From assembly GCA_965197415.1 (NCBI GenBank), contig OZ240207.1, positions 2,480,001 through 2,544,000 on the forward strand: a stretch of DNA of 64,000 nucleotides, in the 5' to 3' direction. Below, piece after piece: positions 8,974 through 17,199 of this stretch. Position numbers and translations under genes: made by a program. The notes beneath the pieces are model-generated. The model worked only from the letters and a program-made list of their open reading frames with translations, had not been told where the DNA came from and ran no database searches. Every line of letters starts with the position of its first letter. The stretch's first letter is position 1. This DNA is from DAOUJI01 sp965197415 (GTDB lineage Bacteria; Chloroflexota; Dehalococcoidia; Lucifugimonadales; JAGWBF01).

Positions 8974-10617
8974 CTAATGGTGGGATTCGTCCAGGCCTAT
9001 GCGTGTCTGGCCTTTTGCATATTGGTCCACCACCACGTTGACTACGGCGGGCTTCCCGGAAGCGGCCGCCCTTTCCAGCGCGGGCCTGATGTTTTCGGGC
9101 CGGTCCACCATCTCGCCGTAGCCGCCCGCCGCTTCCATGATTTTGTCGTACCGGCACTCGAACCCCAGGTGCTTCTGGGGATTGAACACCTCGTCGGCGC
9201 CGGTCATGCTGCCGTTGTTGCAGATGACCACCAGCACAGGGAGGTTGTTGCGCACCATGGTGTCCACTTCCATGCCGTTCCAGCCAAAGGAGCCGTCGCC
9301 GCAGAGCACTATTACTTGCTTGTCGGGCTTCGCAGCCTTGGCCGCAACACCGTAGGGCAAGCCCACGCCCATGGTGCCGTGGGTCCCTGCGTTGATGCGG
9401 TGTCCAGGGACGTATGTTGGGATGGTGTGGCGGGCGAAGGTCAGCGTCTCGTGGCCGTCCACGCAGACGATGGCGTCACGGTCCATGAAGTCCCGCACCT
9501 CCCGGCAAAGCCTCAGGGGGTGTATGGGCGAGTCGTCGGAATCCATCACGGCGGATGTCTGCTCCATACGCACGGCGTCCCGTTGGGCCAGTGCACTTGT
9601 CCAGGGAGTATCCTCTTCGGGGTTGAACCTTCCCTGAGCCTCGTCGGTGAGCTGCTTGAAAACGGCCTTTGCGTCGCCCAGGATGCTCAGCTGAGCGGGA
9701 GCGTTGTGGCCGACTTCCGTGGGGTCTAGGTTTACGATGATGAACTTGGCATTGGGGTTCCACCGTGGCGGGAGCAGATTGGAGAGTATTACGTTGGCCC
9801 TGGAGCCGACCACCAAGACGGTGTCCGCCTCCCTAAAGGCCATCGACCTGGCGCCGCCGTAGAACCGCTTGTGGTCCTCGGGAATGGCGCCCCTGCCTTG
9901 CGGGGTAGTGAAGAAGGGGATGCCGGTGGTGTCCACAAATTGCTGCATCTCGGAGGCTGCCTGAGACCAGAAAACCCCGCTTCCCGTAACCAGCAGAGGC
10001 TTCTCTGCTTTGGCCAGAAGGTCTATAGCCTCCTTCACAAGAGCCGGGTCTCCATAGGGCCTAGCCTCGGTGCGGTAGTGGGAGGGTTGATGGGACGGGT
10101 GCTCCCAGTCTATGTCCTCCACCTTGGCGTTCACTATGTCATTGGGGAAGTCCAGGTATACGGCCCCGTGGGGAGGAGCCAAAGCATGGCGGAAAGCCGT
10201 GCTGACCAGTTGTGGAATCTTCTCGGTGTGGGTGACCTGATGGGCCCACTTGGTGACGGGCCGCATGATGGCCACCTGGTCCATCTCCTGGAAGACCTCA
10301 ACGTGCCGGTCTCTCAGGTTGGCCGACGCGCCGCAGTTCACCACCGGGCAGGCGTCTGCCATGGCGTTGGCCACCGCCGGCACCACGTTGGCCGTCCCGG
10401 GGCCGTGGGACGATAGGACCACTCCCGGCCTGCCGGTGACTCGGCTGTACCCGTGGGCCATCATGCCTGCCGCCGTCTCGTTGCGCACCGAAATGCCCCG
10501 TATCCCCACGTCCAGGCAGTCGGCGACCAACGGCGCCGACAGGATGTAGAAGAAGGTGTCCACTCCCTCTTGTTGGAGCGCCCTGGCGCCCAGGTAGGCT
10601 CCCGTTACTTCAGCCAT
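8974..10617 (-). CDS. TPP-dependent enzyme, oxalyl-CoA decarboxylase / 2-hydroxyacyl-CoA lyase-like
   Basis: 547 aa from the ATG at 10617, chosen because GGGAG lies 8 nt upstream; the longer frame would add 16 weak residues. It has the three-domain acetolactate-synthase fold: catalytic Glu47 in RNETAAG, central nucleotide/CoA-like domain (about 190-330), and the TPP motif GDGSFGWNGME...NN (about 440-468). The EMDQVAIMRP segment (111-120) resembles oxalyl-CoA decarboxylases, which release formyl-CoA. 2-hydroxyacyl-CoA lyases have the same fold and also release formyl-CoA. The next upstream gene is a family III CoA-transferase and the next downstream a formyl hydrolase-like protein, which favours a formyl-CoA-producing role over acetolactate synthesis. 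Confidence 0.8.
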   Translation of the reverse strand: MAEVTGAYLGARALQQEGVDTFFYILSAPLVADCLDVGIRGISVRNETAAGMMAHGYSRVTGRPGVVLSSHGPGTANVVPAVANAMADACPVVNCGASANLRDRHVEVFQEMDQVAIMRPVTKWAHQVTHTEKIPQLVSTAFRHALAPPHGAVYLDFPNDIVNAKVEDIDWEHPSHQPSHYRTEARPYGDPALVKEAIDLLAKAEKPLLVTGSGVFWSQAASEMQQFVDTTGIPFFTTPQGRGAIPEDHKRFYGGARSMAFREADTVLVVGSRANVILSNLLPPRWNPNAKFIIVNLDPTEVGHNAPAQLSILGDAKAVFKQLTDEAQGRFNPEEDTPWTSALAQRDAVRMEQTSAVMDSDDSPIHPLRLCREVRDFMDRDAIVCVDGHETLTFARHTIPTYVPGHRINAGTHGTMGVGLPYGVAAKAAKPDKQVIVLCGDGSFGWNGMEVDTMVRNNLPVLVVICNNGSMTGADEVFNPQKHLGFECRYDKIMEAAGGYGEMVDRPENIRPALERAAASGKPAVVNVVVDQYAKGQTRIGLDESHH

Positions 10618-10652
10618 GCTTTCTCCCTTCCATTTCGGACTGCCCTCTCTAT

Positions 10653-10718
10653 CCCCCCATCTCAATCTTCCCCCTCAAAGGGGAAGAGGTTGGGCAAAGG
10701 TCTCTTGACGGGAGAGGG
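10653..10718. repeat. Composite palindromic intergenic repeat
   Basis: A degenerate copy of the window's two-part repeat: a CTTCCCCCTC/GGGGAAGAGG hairpin, then GGTCTCTTGACGGGAGAGGG. It lies between the CaiB-type gene and the TPP-enzyme gene on the same strand, so if the four minus-strand genes form one transcript this hairpin would be inside it. Confidence 0.55.
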
Positions 10719-10729
10719 AGAGTTCTCGG

Positions 10730-11992
10730 CTATAGGATTGCGCCCGCTTCCCGGAACTTCTCCACGTCGTCCCATGTGTAGCCCAGCTCTTCCACCATGA
10801 TTAGCTCGGTGTGTTGACCTAGCTCGGGGGCCTCCCTCCAGATTCCTGCGGGGGTCTCGCTGTAGATGTTGGGATGGCTGCACATCTTGGTGGGCCCCAA
10901 CACTGGATGGTCGAAAGTCGCTATGAAATTATTAGCGATGACCTGTGGGTCGTCCGCCAAGTCCGATAACTCCTGCACCTTGTCGTAGATGAAGTCTCCC
11001 TTGGCCTTAAAGGCCCTGTCCCACTCGTCGTAGGGTTTGGTTGCGAAACGTTCTTCCAGGATGCGGGCCAACTCGGCCCCGTGCTCCCTGCGGCTCGCCA
11101 TGCTGTCGAACCTTGGGTCTTCCAGCAGCTCAGTAATGCCCAGGACCTCGGTGAAGCCCTGCCAGTACCGGTCGGGCTGCATGTGCATAAGCTGTATCCA
11201 ACGCCCGTCCTGGCAGCGGTAGGTGTTGGTAAGGGGGTTTACGGGTGCCTTACGGTCGAAGGGAGCCGAGGACGTGCCCGACATCAGGCTCATGTTCAGG
11301 CTGCTGCCCTGCAGCCACATGTTGGCTGACAGGTGGGAGGTCTCCACCATCTGGCCTTTTCCTGTTGCGGATCGGGACACCAGCGCCGCCAATACGCCCA
11401 GACAGAGCATGATGCCGGCGATTTGGTCTGAGATTCCTCCTCCGACCCGGACCGGTTCGCCGCCCAGCGGAGTGCCGGACATCATCAGGCCGCTGCGGGC
11501 CTGGCCTGTGCCGTCGAAAGAGGGGCGGCGGGACTCTTCTCCCTTGGAGCCATATCCGGTTGCTGATGCATATATGAGGGCTGGGTTGATTTTCCGCAGG
11601 GTCTCGTAGTCCATCCCCAGCCGCTCCGCCACGCCTTCCCGGTAGTTCTGCACGAACACGTCGGCGGACTCAACCAGCTTGTAGACCAAGTCTCGCCCTT
11701 CCTGGACCTTCAGGTTAACGGCGAAACCTCTCTTGTTGCGGTTGTTGGATTCGAAATAGGCATTTCGGCCCGCGGCCAGATTGGCCTGGATTGTGGTTGC
11801 TTGCAGAAGGTTGCGCCCGGCGTCGCCGTCCAGGGGCTCGATCTTTATCACGTCGGCGCCCATGTCGCCCATCATCTCTGCGGCCACAGGGCCAAGCTGC
11901 CACATCGTCCAGTCCAGCGCCCGGATCCCCTTGAGGGGCCCGCCATTCGGTTGTTCAGCGCCGTTTGCTGTCAATGACGGCTCCTGTTGCAA
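10730..11992 (-). CDS. CaiB/BaiF family III CoA-transferase
   Basis: A 420-aa family III CoA-transferase. Family features are the opening LKGIRALDWTMWQLGPVAAEMM, GADVIKIEPLDGDAGR (about 46-60), NKRGFAVNLK (86-95), and Asp189 in GGISDQIAGIMLCLGV, which aligns with the nucleophilic Asp that forms the aspartyl-CoA anhydride in formyl-CoA:oxalate CoA-transferase. It moves CoA between carboxylic acids, activating a substrate. It precedes the oxalyl-CoA-decarboxylase-like gene on the same strand, the usual partner in oxalate degradation, though many family members act on other acids. Confidence 0.88.
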   Translation of the reverse strand: MQQEPSLTANGAEQPNGGPLKGIRALDWTMWQLGPVAAEMMGDMGADVIKIEPLDGDAGRNLLQATTIQANLAAGRNAYFESNNRNKRGFAVNLKVQEGRDLVYKLVESADVFVQNYREGVAERLGMDYETLRKINPALIYASATGYGSKGEESRRPSFDGTGQARSGLMMSGTPLGGEPVRVGGGISDQIAGIMLCLGVLAALVSRSATGKGQMVETSHLSANMWLQGSSLNMSLMSGTSSAPFDRKAPVNPLTNTYRCQDGRWIQLMHMQPDRYWQGFTEVLGITELLEDPRFDSMASRREHGAELARILEERFATKPYDEWDRAFKAKGDFIYDKVQELSDLADDPQVIANNFIATFDHPVLGPTKMCSHPNIYSETPAGIWREAPELGQHTELIMVEELGYTWDDVEKFREAGAIL

Positions 11993-11995
11993 CTG

Positions 11996-12035
11996 CTCCC
12001 TGTCTCTCGACGGGAGAGGGCTGGGTTGAGGGTGA
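11996..12035. repeat. Palindromic intergenic repeat, CCCTC family
   Basis: A shortened copy: CTCCCTGTCTCTCGACGGGAGAGGGCTGGGTTGAGGG-type sequence, with CTCTC/GAGAG pairing. It lies just upstream of the CaiB-type gene and downstream of the luciferase-like gene. Confidence 0.55.
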
Positions 12036-12074
12036 ATCTTGGAAAAATTGTAGACAGCGCCTGGCTACACCTGA

Positions 12075-13310
12075 CTACTGGGCGTCTTCGAAACGCTCGC
12101 CCGTGGCCGGGTTCACCTCGAACGGCCCGTCAAGCTCCAACTCTTTGGCCATCTCGCGCACAGCAGGAATCACTTCCTGGCCCATAAGCCGGAGGCTGCG
12201 CATTGCGTCGTCGTGGTCCATGGCGCCGTCGCCGTCCCAGAAGAAGACGCTGCCGGGGCGCAGGTACTCCAGGACGTGGCGTATCTTGGGCAGCACTGTG
12301 TCGGGCGTCCCCGTGACAATCTGGTAGCCTTCGACCTGGGACTCGTAGGAAGTGGAGTAGACGCCGCCCCGCGCGGCCGTGGCGACGTTCTGGGTGGGCA
12401 GCACGCGCTTCTTGGAGGTCAGTCCCGGCAGCTGGGCGATTGCGGGATTCTGGGAGCCCTCGTTGCCGGCCAGGAATGGGTTGCTGGGACCCTGTACGTA
12501 TTTCCTCCCGGCGGCCTCCGCAAGCTCTTCGGTCTCATCCACGTGGACCTTCCACAGGTAGCCGATGTTCTGTGAACCTGACTGGTAACCCAGTTCAGCG
12601 GCGCGGTCGTGGTATTCCTGGAACGCCAGTCCAGTGGCCTCTAACTGGGTCGAGAGCATTATGTATGGGATGCGCTTCTCCGCCGCCCACAGCAGGGAGT
12701 CCCTGCTGACCACTCCCGGAAGCCAGATGGGCGGGTGGGGCTGCTGGTATGGCCGGACCCAGGGGTTGACGTAGCGGTACTGGTAGTGCTTGCCTTCCCA
12801 CCTGAAGGGGCCAGGCTCGGACCAGGCCTTAACGATGAACTCGTGGGCCTCCTGGAACCTTTCCCAGTTGTCGGGAGGAGACATATTGTGGGCGACGCTC
12901 TCCCGACCTGTGCCCCGCACCCAGCCGGAAACCAGGCGGCCTTCGGAGATCATGTCTATCATGGCAAGCTGTTCGACCAGCCACAGCGGGTCGTCCCAGA
13001 TAGGCAGCACGTTGCCGAGAAGGCATATCTTAGCTCGGCTAGTGACTCTGGCCAGGATAGAGGCCTCCACGTTCATGGCGCCTCCCATGCAGAAGGGAGT
13101 GCTGTGGTGCTCGTTGAGCATCAGCCCGTCAAAGCCCATCTCCTCAGCGTATATCTTCTCGTCCAGGTACCGGTTGTAGAGGTTGGCCCCTATCACCGCA
13201 TCATAGGAATCGTTGCTTACGTCCAGGTCTGCAATGGGCCTTCCCGTGGCGCCGAAATAGCCCGACGCCGGGTCCTGATATGGGCGTTCGGTAAAGTATC
13301 CGACAAACAT
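12075..13310 (-). CDS. LLM-class flavin-dependent oxidoreductase (luciferase-like) 2
   Basis: 411 aa from the ATG at 13310. That start gives the typical first strand MFVGYFTERPYQ and has GGGAGG about 7 nt upstream; a start 27 bp earlier is possible but lacks these. AEEMGFDGLMLNEHHSTPF, GNVLPIWDDPLWLVEQLAMID and GRLVSGWVRGTGRE follow, as in luciferase-like monooxygenases near 400 aa. A good promoter (13358-13386) lies upstream. CaiB, TPP and formyl-hydrolase genes follow on the same strand after 82, 112 and 10 bp, so this oxygenase may be the first gene of a four-gene operon. The substrate is unknown. Confidence 0.88.
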   Translation of the reverse strand: MFVGYFTERPYQDPASGYFGATGRPIADLDVSNDSYDAVIGANLYNRYLDEKIYAEEMGFDGLMLNEHHSTPFCMGGAMNVEASILARVTSRAKICLLGNVLPIWDDPLWLVEQLAMIDMISEGRLVSGWVRGTGRESVAHNMSPPDNWERFQEAHEFIVKAWSEPGPFRWEGKHYQYRYVNPWVRPYQQPHPPIWLPGVVSRDSLLWAAEKRIPYIMLSTQLEATGLAFQEYHDRAAELGYQSGSQNIGYLWKVHVDETEELAEAAGRKYVQGPSNPFLAGNEGSQNPAIAQLPGLTSKKRVLPTQNVATAARGGVYSTSYESQVEGYQIVTGTPDTVLPKIRHVLEYLRPGSVFFWDGDGAMDHDDAMRSLRLMGQEVIPAVREMAKELELDGPFEVNPATGERFEDAQ

Positions 13311-13357
13311 GCTTGCCTCCCTGAGTCCTACTGCCATCCAGGGTCTAAATTTAGCTG

Positions 13358-13386
13358 ATTATAGTCTCAGGCGCGGTGCTTGTCGA
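13358..13386 (-). promoter_or_regulatory. Sigma70-type promoter for the luciferase-like/CaiB/TPP/formyl-hydrolase run
   Basis: On the minus strand TCGACA (13386-13381) and a perfect TATAAT (13363-13358) are separated by exactly 17 nt. Transcription would begin about 35-40 nt upstream of the ATG at 13310. Confidence 0.6.
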
Positions 13387-13675
13387 GAAACCGCAAGCTG
13401 ACGGTGCGCCTATGGGTGTCTTGCTGTCTAATCTATGGACAAATTCGGCTTAAGACTATTGCCTAGTAAGGAGTAACTTCAGGCAGAAGAACTTGGTAAG
13501 AAGATGCCATGTGCTGAATGTTCGCCAAACGCTTGCGTACAAGCCCTGTGATAGAATGGCGGGAATCGAAACCTCATCGACGATATCGGCGACTATCCGA
13601 GCATGTCGCTGCTTAAGTTGATGTACGGGAACGTGTGGATGGGCTCTCGATGAAACCCCTGGGAGATCAACGCTG
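13387..13675. other. AT-richer intergenic stretch before fic
   Basis: No convincing gene is seen here. The base composition becomes AT-richer than the left flank and stays so through fic, consistent with a transferred segment. GGGAGATC lies about 7-9 nt before the fic ATG as ribosome-binding site. No clear two-hexamer promoter was found. Confidence 0.5.
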
Positions 13676-14800
13676 ATGGCGCCAGTAACTTATCATTCGG
13701 GACGATTTCCGCCTCAAGTGCTGGATTGGGAACGATTGCTGCCGTTGATTGGGCCAGCTCATGCCGCCGTAGCAGCCTATGAAGCGATGCTGTATGGAAT
13801 CCCCAATACTCAAGTGCTATTGTCACCGCTCGCCTCACAAGAGGCTGTTCTATCCAACCGCATAGAAGGAACGGTGACGACGCTAACGGAGGTGCTTACA
13901 TTTGAAGCTGAAGGTAAGCTGTCCGATGAAAACGCTTCTGTGGCAGCCAATATAAACGAAGTTCTGAACTACCGCATTGCGTTGTATGCAGCTATCGAAT
14001 TGATGCAAGAAATCCCGCTATCGCAAAGGCTGATTCGAAGCGCACATTACGAACTGATGCAGGGCGTACGAGGGTATGACAAGGCTCCTGGTGAGTATCG
14101 CCGAATTCCTAATAGTGTTTGGATTGGACCGCCTGGCAGTTCCATCGAGAATGCCGACTTCATTCCCTGTCCGGTCGAAGAGTTAACCTCCACCATGGGT
14201 ACATGGGAGTCTTATTTACATGAACAGACGCATGACATCCTGGTTCAGCTTGCGATCGTTCATGCCGAATTCGAGGCCATCCATCCTTTCCTGGATGGAA
14301 ACGGACGCATCGGCCGACTGATGGTTCCGCTCTTCATGGTTTCGAAAGGTCTCCTCTCCTATCCCCATTTTTATGTCAGCGAGTATCTAGATGCACATCG
14401 TGATGAATATTATGAGCGCCTGATGGCGGTGTCTCGGGATGATGATTGGACTGGCTGGTGCTTCTTTTTCTTGAATGCTGTAACTGAGCAAGCACGAATA
14501 AACCGGTCGAAAGCCCAAAACATTCTGGACCTTTACAATGAGCGTAGGGAATGGATTGTGGAGGAAACCCACTCTCGATACAGTGGCCGGGCACTGGATT
14601 GGATTTTCAGCAATCCCATATTCCGGACGTCGGACTTTGCCGACAAGGTTGATATCGGCAAGCCGACAGCAAATCGTATCCTGCGTGTTCTAAGGGATAA
14701 TGGCTTGTTGACGGTGTTTAGACATCCCAGTGGTCGTAGACCTGCAATTCTCGCTTTCTCGGAACTCTTAAACATCGCCGAAGGACAGGATGTTTTTTGA
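13676..14800 (+). CDS. fic: Fic-domain AMP-transferase with N-terminal inhibitory motif and winged helix
   Basis: 374 aa. The Fic motif HPFLDGNGRIGR (203-214) is complete, including the catalytic His and the GNGR nucleotide loop; such proteins usually transfer AMP to hydroxyl side chains of target proteins. An S-x-x-x-E-G motif (SNRIEG, 60-65) matches the inhibitory helix of class II Fic proteins, so activity is probably self-restrained by Glu64. The C-terminal 80 residues look like a winged helix (DWIFSNPIFRTSDFADKVDIGKPTANRIL begins it), suggesting DNA binding. Codon use is visibly AT-richer than neighbours, and a hairpin lies just downstream; horizontal acquisition is inferred. No separate antitoxin gene is adjacent. 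Confidence 0.93.
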   Translation: MAPVTYHSGRFPPQVLDWERLLPLIGPAHAAVAAYEAMLYGIPNTQVLLSPLASQEAVLSNRIEGTVTTLTEVLTFEAEGKLSDENASVAANINEVLNYRIALYAAIELMQEIPLSQRLIRSAHYELMQGVRGYDKAPGEYRRIPNSVWIGPPGSSIENADFIPCPVEELTSTMGTWESYLHEQTHDILVQLAIVHAEFEAIHPFLDGNGRIGRLMVPLFMVSKGLLSYPHFYVSEYLDAHRDEYYERLMAVSRDDDWTGWCFFFLNAVTEQARINRSKAQNILDLYNERREWIVEETHSRYSGRALDWIFSNPIFRTSDFADKVDIGKPTANRILRVLRDNGLLTVFRHPSGRRPAILAFSELLNIAEGQDVF

Positions 14801-14819
14801 TGTTCATGTATTCATCACA

Positions 14820-14867
14820 ACGGACTTTGTGTATCATCAAATCCTGTTTCGTGATACACAAATCCGT
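14820..14867. other. Long inverted repeat behind fic
   Basis: ACGGACTTTGTGTATCA (14820-14836) pairs with TGATACACAAATCCGT (14852-14867) over 16 bp with one bulged base and a 15-nt loop. No T-run follows, so it is not a classic terminator. It may be an operator, an end of a transferred segment or a processing site. Confidence 0.6.
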
Positions 14868-14968
14868 TAGTTATTAACTGATGAGCCACAAAAACGTATG
14901 ACGGCCATCAGGCCCTCCAACTCCCAGCACCCGTCTGGAATGGCCTCATTCAACCTGACCTGTTCGGC

Positions 14969-15538
14969 TCACCCCGCGGGCAGACCGTCGGGAAGCTCGG
15001 CCTTCGAGTCGGCATCGAGCTCAAGCTCGAAAACCTGCAGGAAGTTGGCCAACGCCATGTAGTAGCCGATGAGCCCGGTCAGCTCTAGGGTGTCCTGATT
15101 GCCGAACTTGTCCCTGACAGCCTGGAACGTGCCGTCGGACACCTTACGGTCGCGCATCAGTTCCACGACGAAGCGAGAGACCATAGCCTCGTCACCCTGC
15201 AGCCCGTCAGGATGCTTCCCGTCGCGTATCACGTTCACCGTATCCAGGGAGACCCCTGCCGCCTGGCTCATGTGGACGTGCTGGGTGAACTCGTATTGTG
15301 ACTTGATTTCCTTGGCCACGGTGAGTATCGCCACCTCGCGCAACTCGTTGGGGATGTCTCCCTCGAATCGCACGTGGGCGCCGAGGGGCCCAACCAGCCC
15401 CGACAGCTTGGGAGCGTTGAGAATCAGGGCATGGGGCGCCCCAACGTTCCCGCGCCCCCGGCTGGACGCAATGTCGTCCCAGTATTTTTGATCCTCGGGA
15501 CTGAGTCGTTCCCGGGTCATCAAAGGTATTCGCGCCAT
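14969..15538 (-). CDS. Carboxymuconolactone decarboxylase family protein 1
   Basis: A 189-aa, all-helical CMD/AhpD-like protein. The family core is seen at ELREVAILTVAKEIKSQYEFTQHVHMSQAAGVS (about residues 67-100), with the E-x9-E...H pattern of gamma-carboxymuconolactone decarboxylases. No C-x-x-C pair is present, so it is not an AhpD-type peroxidase. Such proteins act in aromatic ring-cleavage pathways or in other lactone/peroxide chemistry. It lies 21 bp downstream of the first gene of the SDR array and is probably the last gene of that transcript. A close paralogue with the same opening lies at 49008-49556. Confidence 0.82.
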   Translation of the reverse strand: MARIPLMTRERLSPEDQKYWDDIASSRGRGNVGAPHALILNAPKLSGLVGPLGAHVRFEGDIPNELREVAILTVAKEIKSQYEFTQHVHMSQAAGVSLDTVNVIRDGKHPDGLQGDEAMVSRFVVELMRDRKVSDGTFQAVRDKFGNQDTLELTGLIGYYMALANFLQVFELELDADSKAELPDGLPAG

Positions 15539-15559
15539 CTCTCCTCCTGTGTTGCGCGC

Positions 15560-16315
15560 TTAGACGCAGGTCATGCCGCCGTCGACGGCGAGTTCGGCGC
15601 CGGTGACGTAGGAGGCCTCGTCCGAACCCATGAACAGCACGGCGTAGGCCACCTCTTCCACCCGTCCCATGCGCGCCATCGGGATTCCCTGGAGGCTGGA
15701 GGCCGAAGGGTCTCGGTTCTGGTCCTGGGCGGTGGTCATGGGGGGCATGGTTCCCGGGTGTATCGAGTTGCAACGGATGCCCTGGGTGGCGTATCTGGCG
15801 GCGATGGCCTTGGTGAGAAGCCGTACGCCTCCTTTGGAGGCGTTGTAGGCGGGGTGGCCCTTGACTCCCCGACCCACCAGACCGGACGTGGAGGATATGT
15901 TCACGATGGCGCCTCCGCCGTTTTCAATCATCCTCGGTATGGCCTCGCGGCATCCCAGGAACGTGCCCTTGGCGTTCACTCCCACGATGCGGTCCCAGCC
16001 CTCTATACCCATGGGGTCGGCCTGGGAGGAGCTGGATATGGCCGCGTTGTTTACCAGGATGTTGAGCTTGCCCAGCTTGGCCTCCACCTCGTCCAGGGCG
16101 TTTGTCCAGCTTTCGGGGCTGGTCACGTCCAGGTGAATGGATATGGCCTCTCCGCCGGCCTCGTTGATTTCTGCGGCCACCGACGCGGCGTCGTCGGCCC
16201 TGATGTCGGCCACGGCGACCTTGGCGCCCTCCTGGGCGAACAGTTTGGCCTCGGCTTTGCCCTGTCCGTTGCCGCTGCCCGTGACCATGACCACTTTTCC
16301 GTCTACTCTGCCCAT
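15560..16315 (-). CDS. Short-chain dehydrogenase/reductase 1 of array
   Basis: A 251-aa classical SDR. The Rossmann motif TGSGNGQG (12-19) is followed by an acidic end of strand 2 (ADIR, 36-39), which indicates NAD(H) preference. Catalytic residues are Ser144, Tyr157 and Lys161 (YNASK). The usual NNAG reads NNAA here (89-92), the only such change in the array. The lid segment HPGTMPPMTTAQ (187-198) is shared with the closest paralogues. It reverses or performs oxidation of a hydroxyl on an unknown substrate. The 64-bp spacer to the next SDR is nearly the same as the following spacer, showing that this unit was duplicated in tandem. Confidence 0.93.
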   Translation of the reverse strand: MGRVDGKVVMVTGSGNGQGKAEAKLFAQEGAKVAVADIRADDAASVAAEINEAGGEAISIHLDVTSPESWTNALDEVEAKLGKLNILVNNAAISSSSQADPMGIEGWDRIVGVNAKGTFLGCREAIPRMIENGGGAIVNISSTSGLVGRGVKGHPAYNASKGGVRLLTKAIAARYATQGIRCNSIHPGTMPPMTTAQDQNRDPSASSLQGIPMARMGRVEEVAYAVLFMGSDEASYVTGAELAVDGGMTCV

Positions 16316-16379
16316 TCTTATTCCTCCATGTCTCAGAGAGTTTCCCCTCTACCTGTGGGAGAGGGGCTGGGGGTGAGGG
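16316..16379. repeat. SDR-array spacer with palindromic repeat, copy A
   Basis: A 64-bp spacer that contains the ribosome-binding region of SDR 1 and a CCCCTC...GAGGGG palindrome followed by GGGTGAGGGTTA. Apart from a few substitutions it is the same as the spacer at 17136-17199 and in the same position relative to the flanking SDR genes. Confidence 0.85.
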
Positions 16380-17135
16380 TTACACGCAGGTCATACCGCC
16401 GTCCACCACCAACTCCGCGCCGGTGATGTAGGAGGCTTCATCGGAGGCCATAAACAGGACTGCGTAGGCGACTTCATCAACCTCACCCATTCGTCCCATG
16501 GGAATGCCCTGCATGGACGGGGAGTCCACGTCCCTCCGCTTGTCTTGAGCGGAGGTCATGGGAGGCATGGTGCCCGGGTGGACTGAGTTGCAGCGTATCC
16601 CCTGGGTTGCGTGACGAGCGGCCAGGGCCTTGGTCAAGAGACGGACGCCGCCCTTTGAGACATTGTAGCCCGGGTGGCCGTGCAGCCCCATGCCGATAAT
16701 CCCTGAAGTAGAGGAGATGTTGACTATGGCGCCGCCGCCGTTTTCTATCATCCGCGGTATGGCCTCGCGGCACCCGAGGAACGTGCCTTTGGCGTTCACG
16801 GCCAGTATACGGTCATATCCCTCGATTCCCATAGGGTCGGCCTGGGAGGAGCTGGAGATGCCCGCGTTGTTGACCAGAATGTTCAGCTTGCCCAGCTTGG
16901 CTTCGGTCTCATCCAGAGCAGCCTTCCAACTTTCGGGGCTGGTAACGTCGAGGGCGATGGCAATGGCGTCACCGCCAGACTCGTTGATTTCCGCAGATAC
17001 GGCCTCGGCGTCGGCGGACCTGATGTCAGCCACGACTACCTTGGCGCCCTCTCGGGCCAACATCTTGGCTTCGGCTTTGCCTTGCCCATTGCCGCTGCCG
17101 GTCACCAAGGCCACTTTTCCGTCCACTCTGCCCAT
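16380..17135 (-). CDS. Short-chain dehydrogenase/reductase 2 of array
   Basis: A 251-aa classical SDR, very similar to array members 1 and 3 over the full length. TGSGNGQG (12-19), NNAG with the following SSSSQADPMG, NISSTSG and YNVSK give a complete Ser-Tyr-Lys catalytic set; ADIR after strand 2 suggests NAD(H). Both flanking spacers (16316-16379 and 17136-17199) carry the same sequence, so genes 1-3 arose by duplication of an about 820-bp unit. The substrate is unknown; differences between copies concentrate in the mobile lid after HPGTMPPMTSAQ, where specificity usually lies. Confidence 0.93.
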   Translation of the reverse strand: MGRVDGKVALVTGSGNGQGKAEAKMLAREGAKVVVADIRSADAEAVSAEINESGGDAIAIALDVTSPESWKAALDETEAKLGKLNILVNNAGISSSSQADPMGIEGYDRILAVNAKGTFLGCREAIPRMIENGGGAIVNISSTSGIIGMGLHGHPGYNVSKGGVRLLTKALAARHATQGIRCNSVHPGTMPPMTSAQDKRRDVDSPSMQGIPMGRMGEVDEVAYAVLFMASDEASYITGAELVVDGGMTCV

Positions 17136-17199
17136 TCTTATTCCTCCATGTCTAAGATAGTTTCCCCTCTACCTGTGGGAGAGGGGCCGGGGGTGAGGG
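17136..17199. repeat. SDR-array spacer with palindromic repeat, copy B
   Basis: Second copy of the 64-bp spacer of 16316-16379, differing at only a few bases. It holds the ribosome-binding site of SDR 2 and the same GC-rich palindrome. Confidence 0.85.

Noticed and set aside
13593..13838. 81-codon minus-strand frame at the start of fic, considered as an antitoxin
   Set aside because: It is antisense to the conserved N-terminus of Fic; the inhibitory helix is within Fic itself, so a separate antitoxin is not needed.
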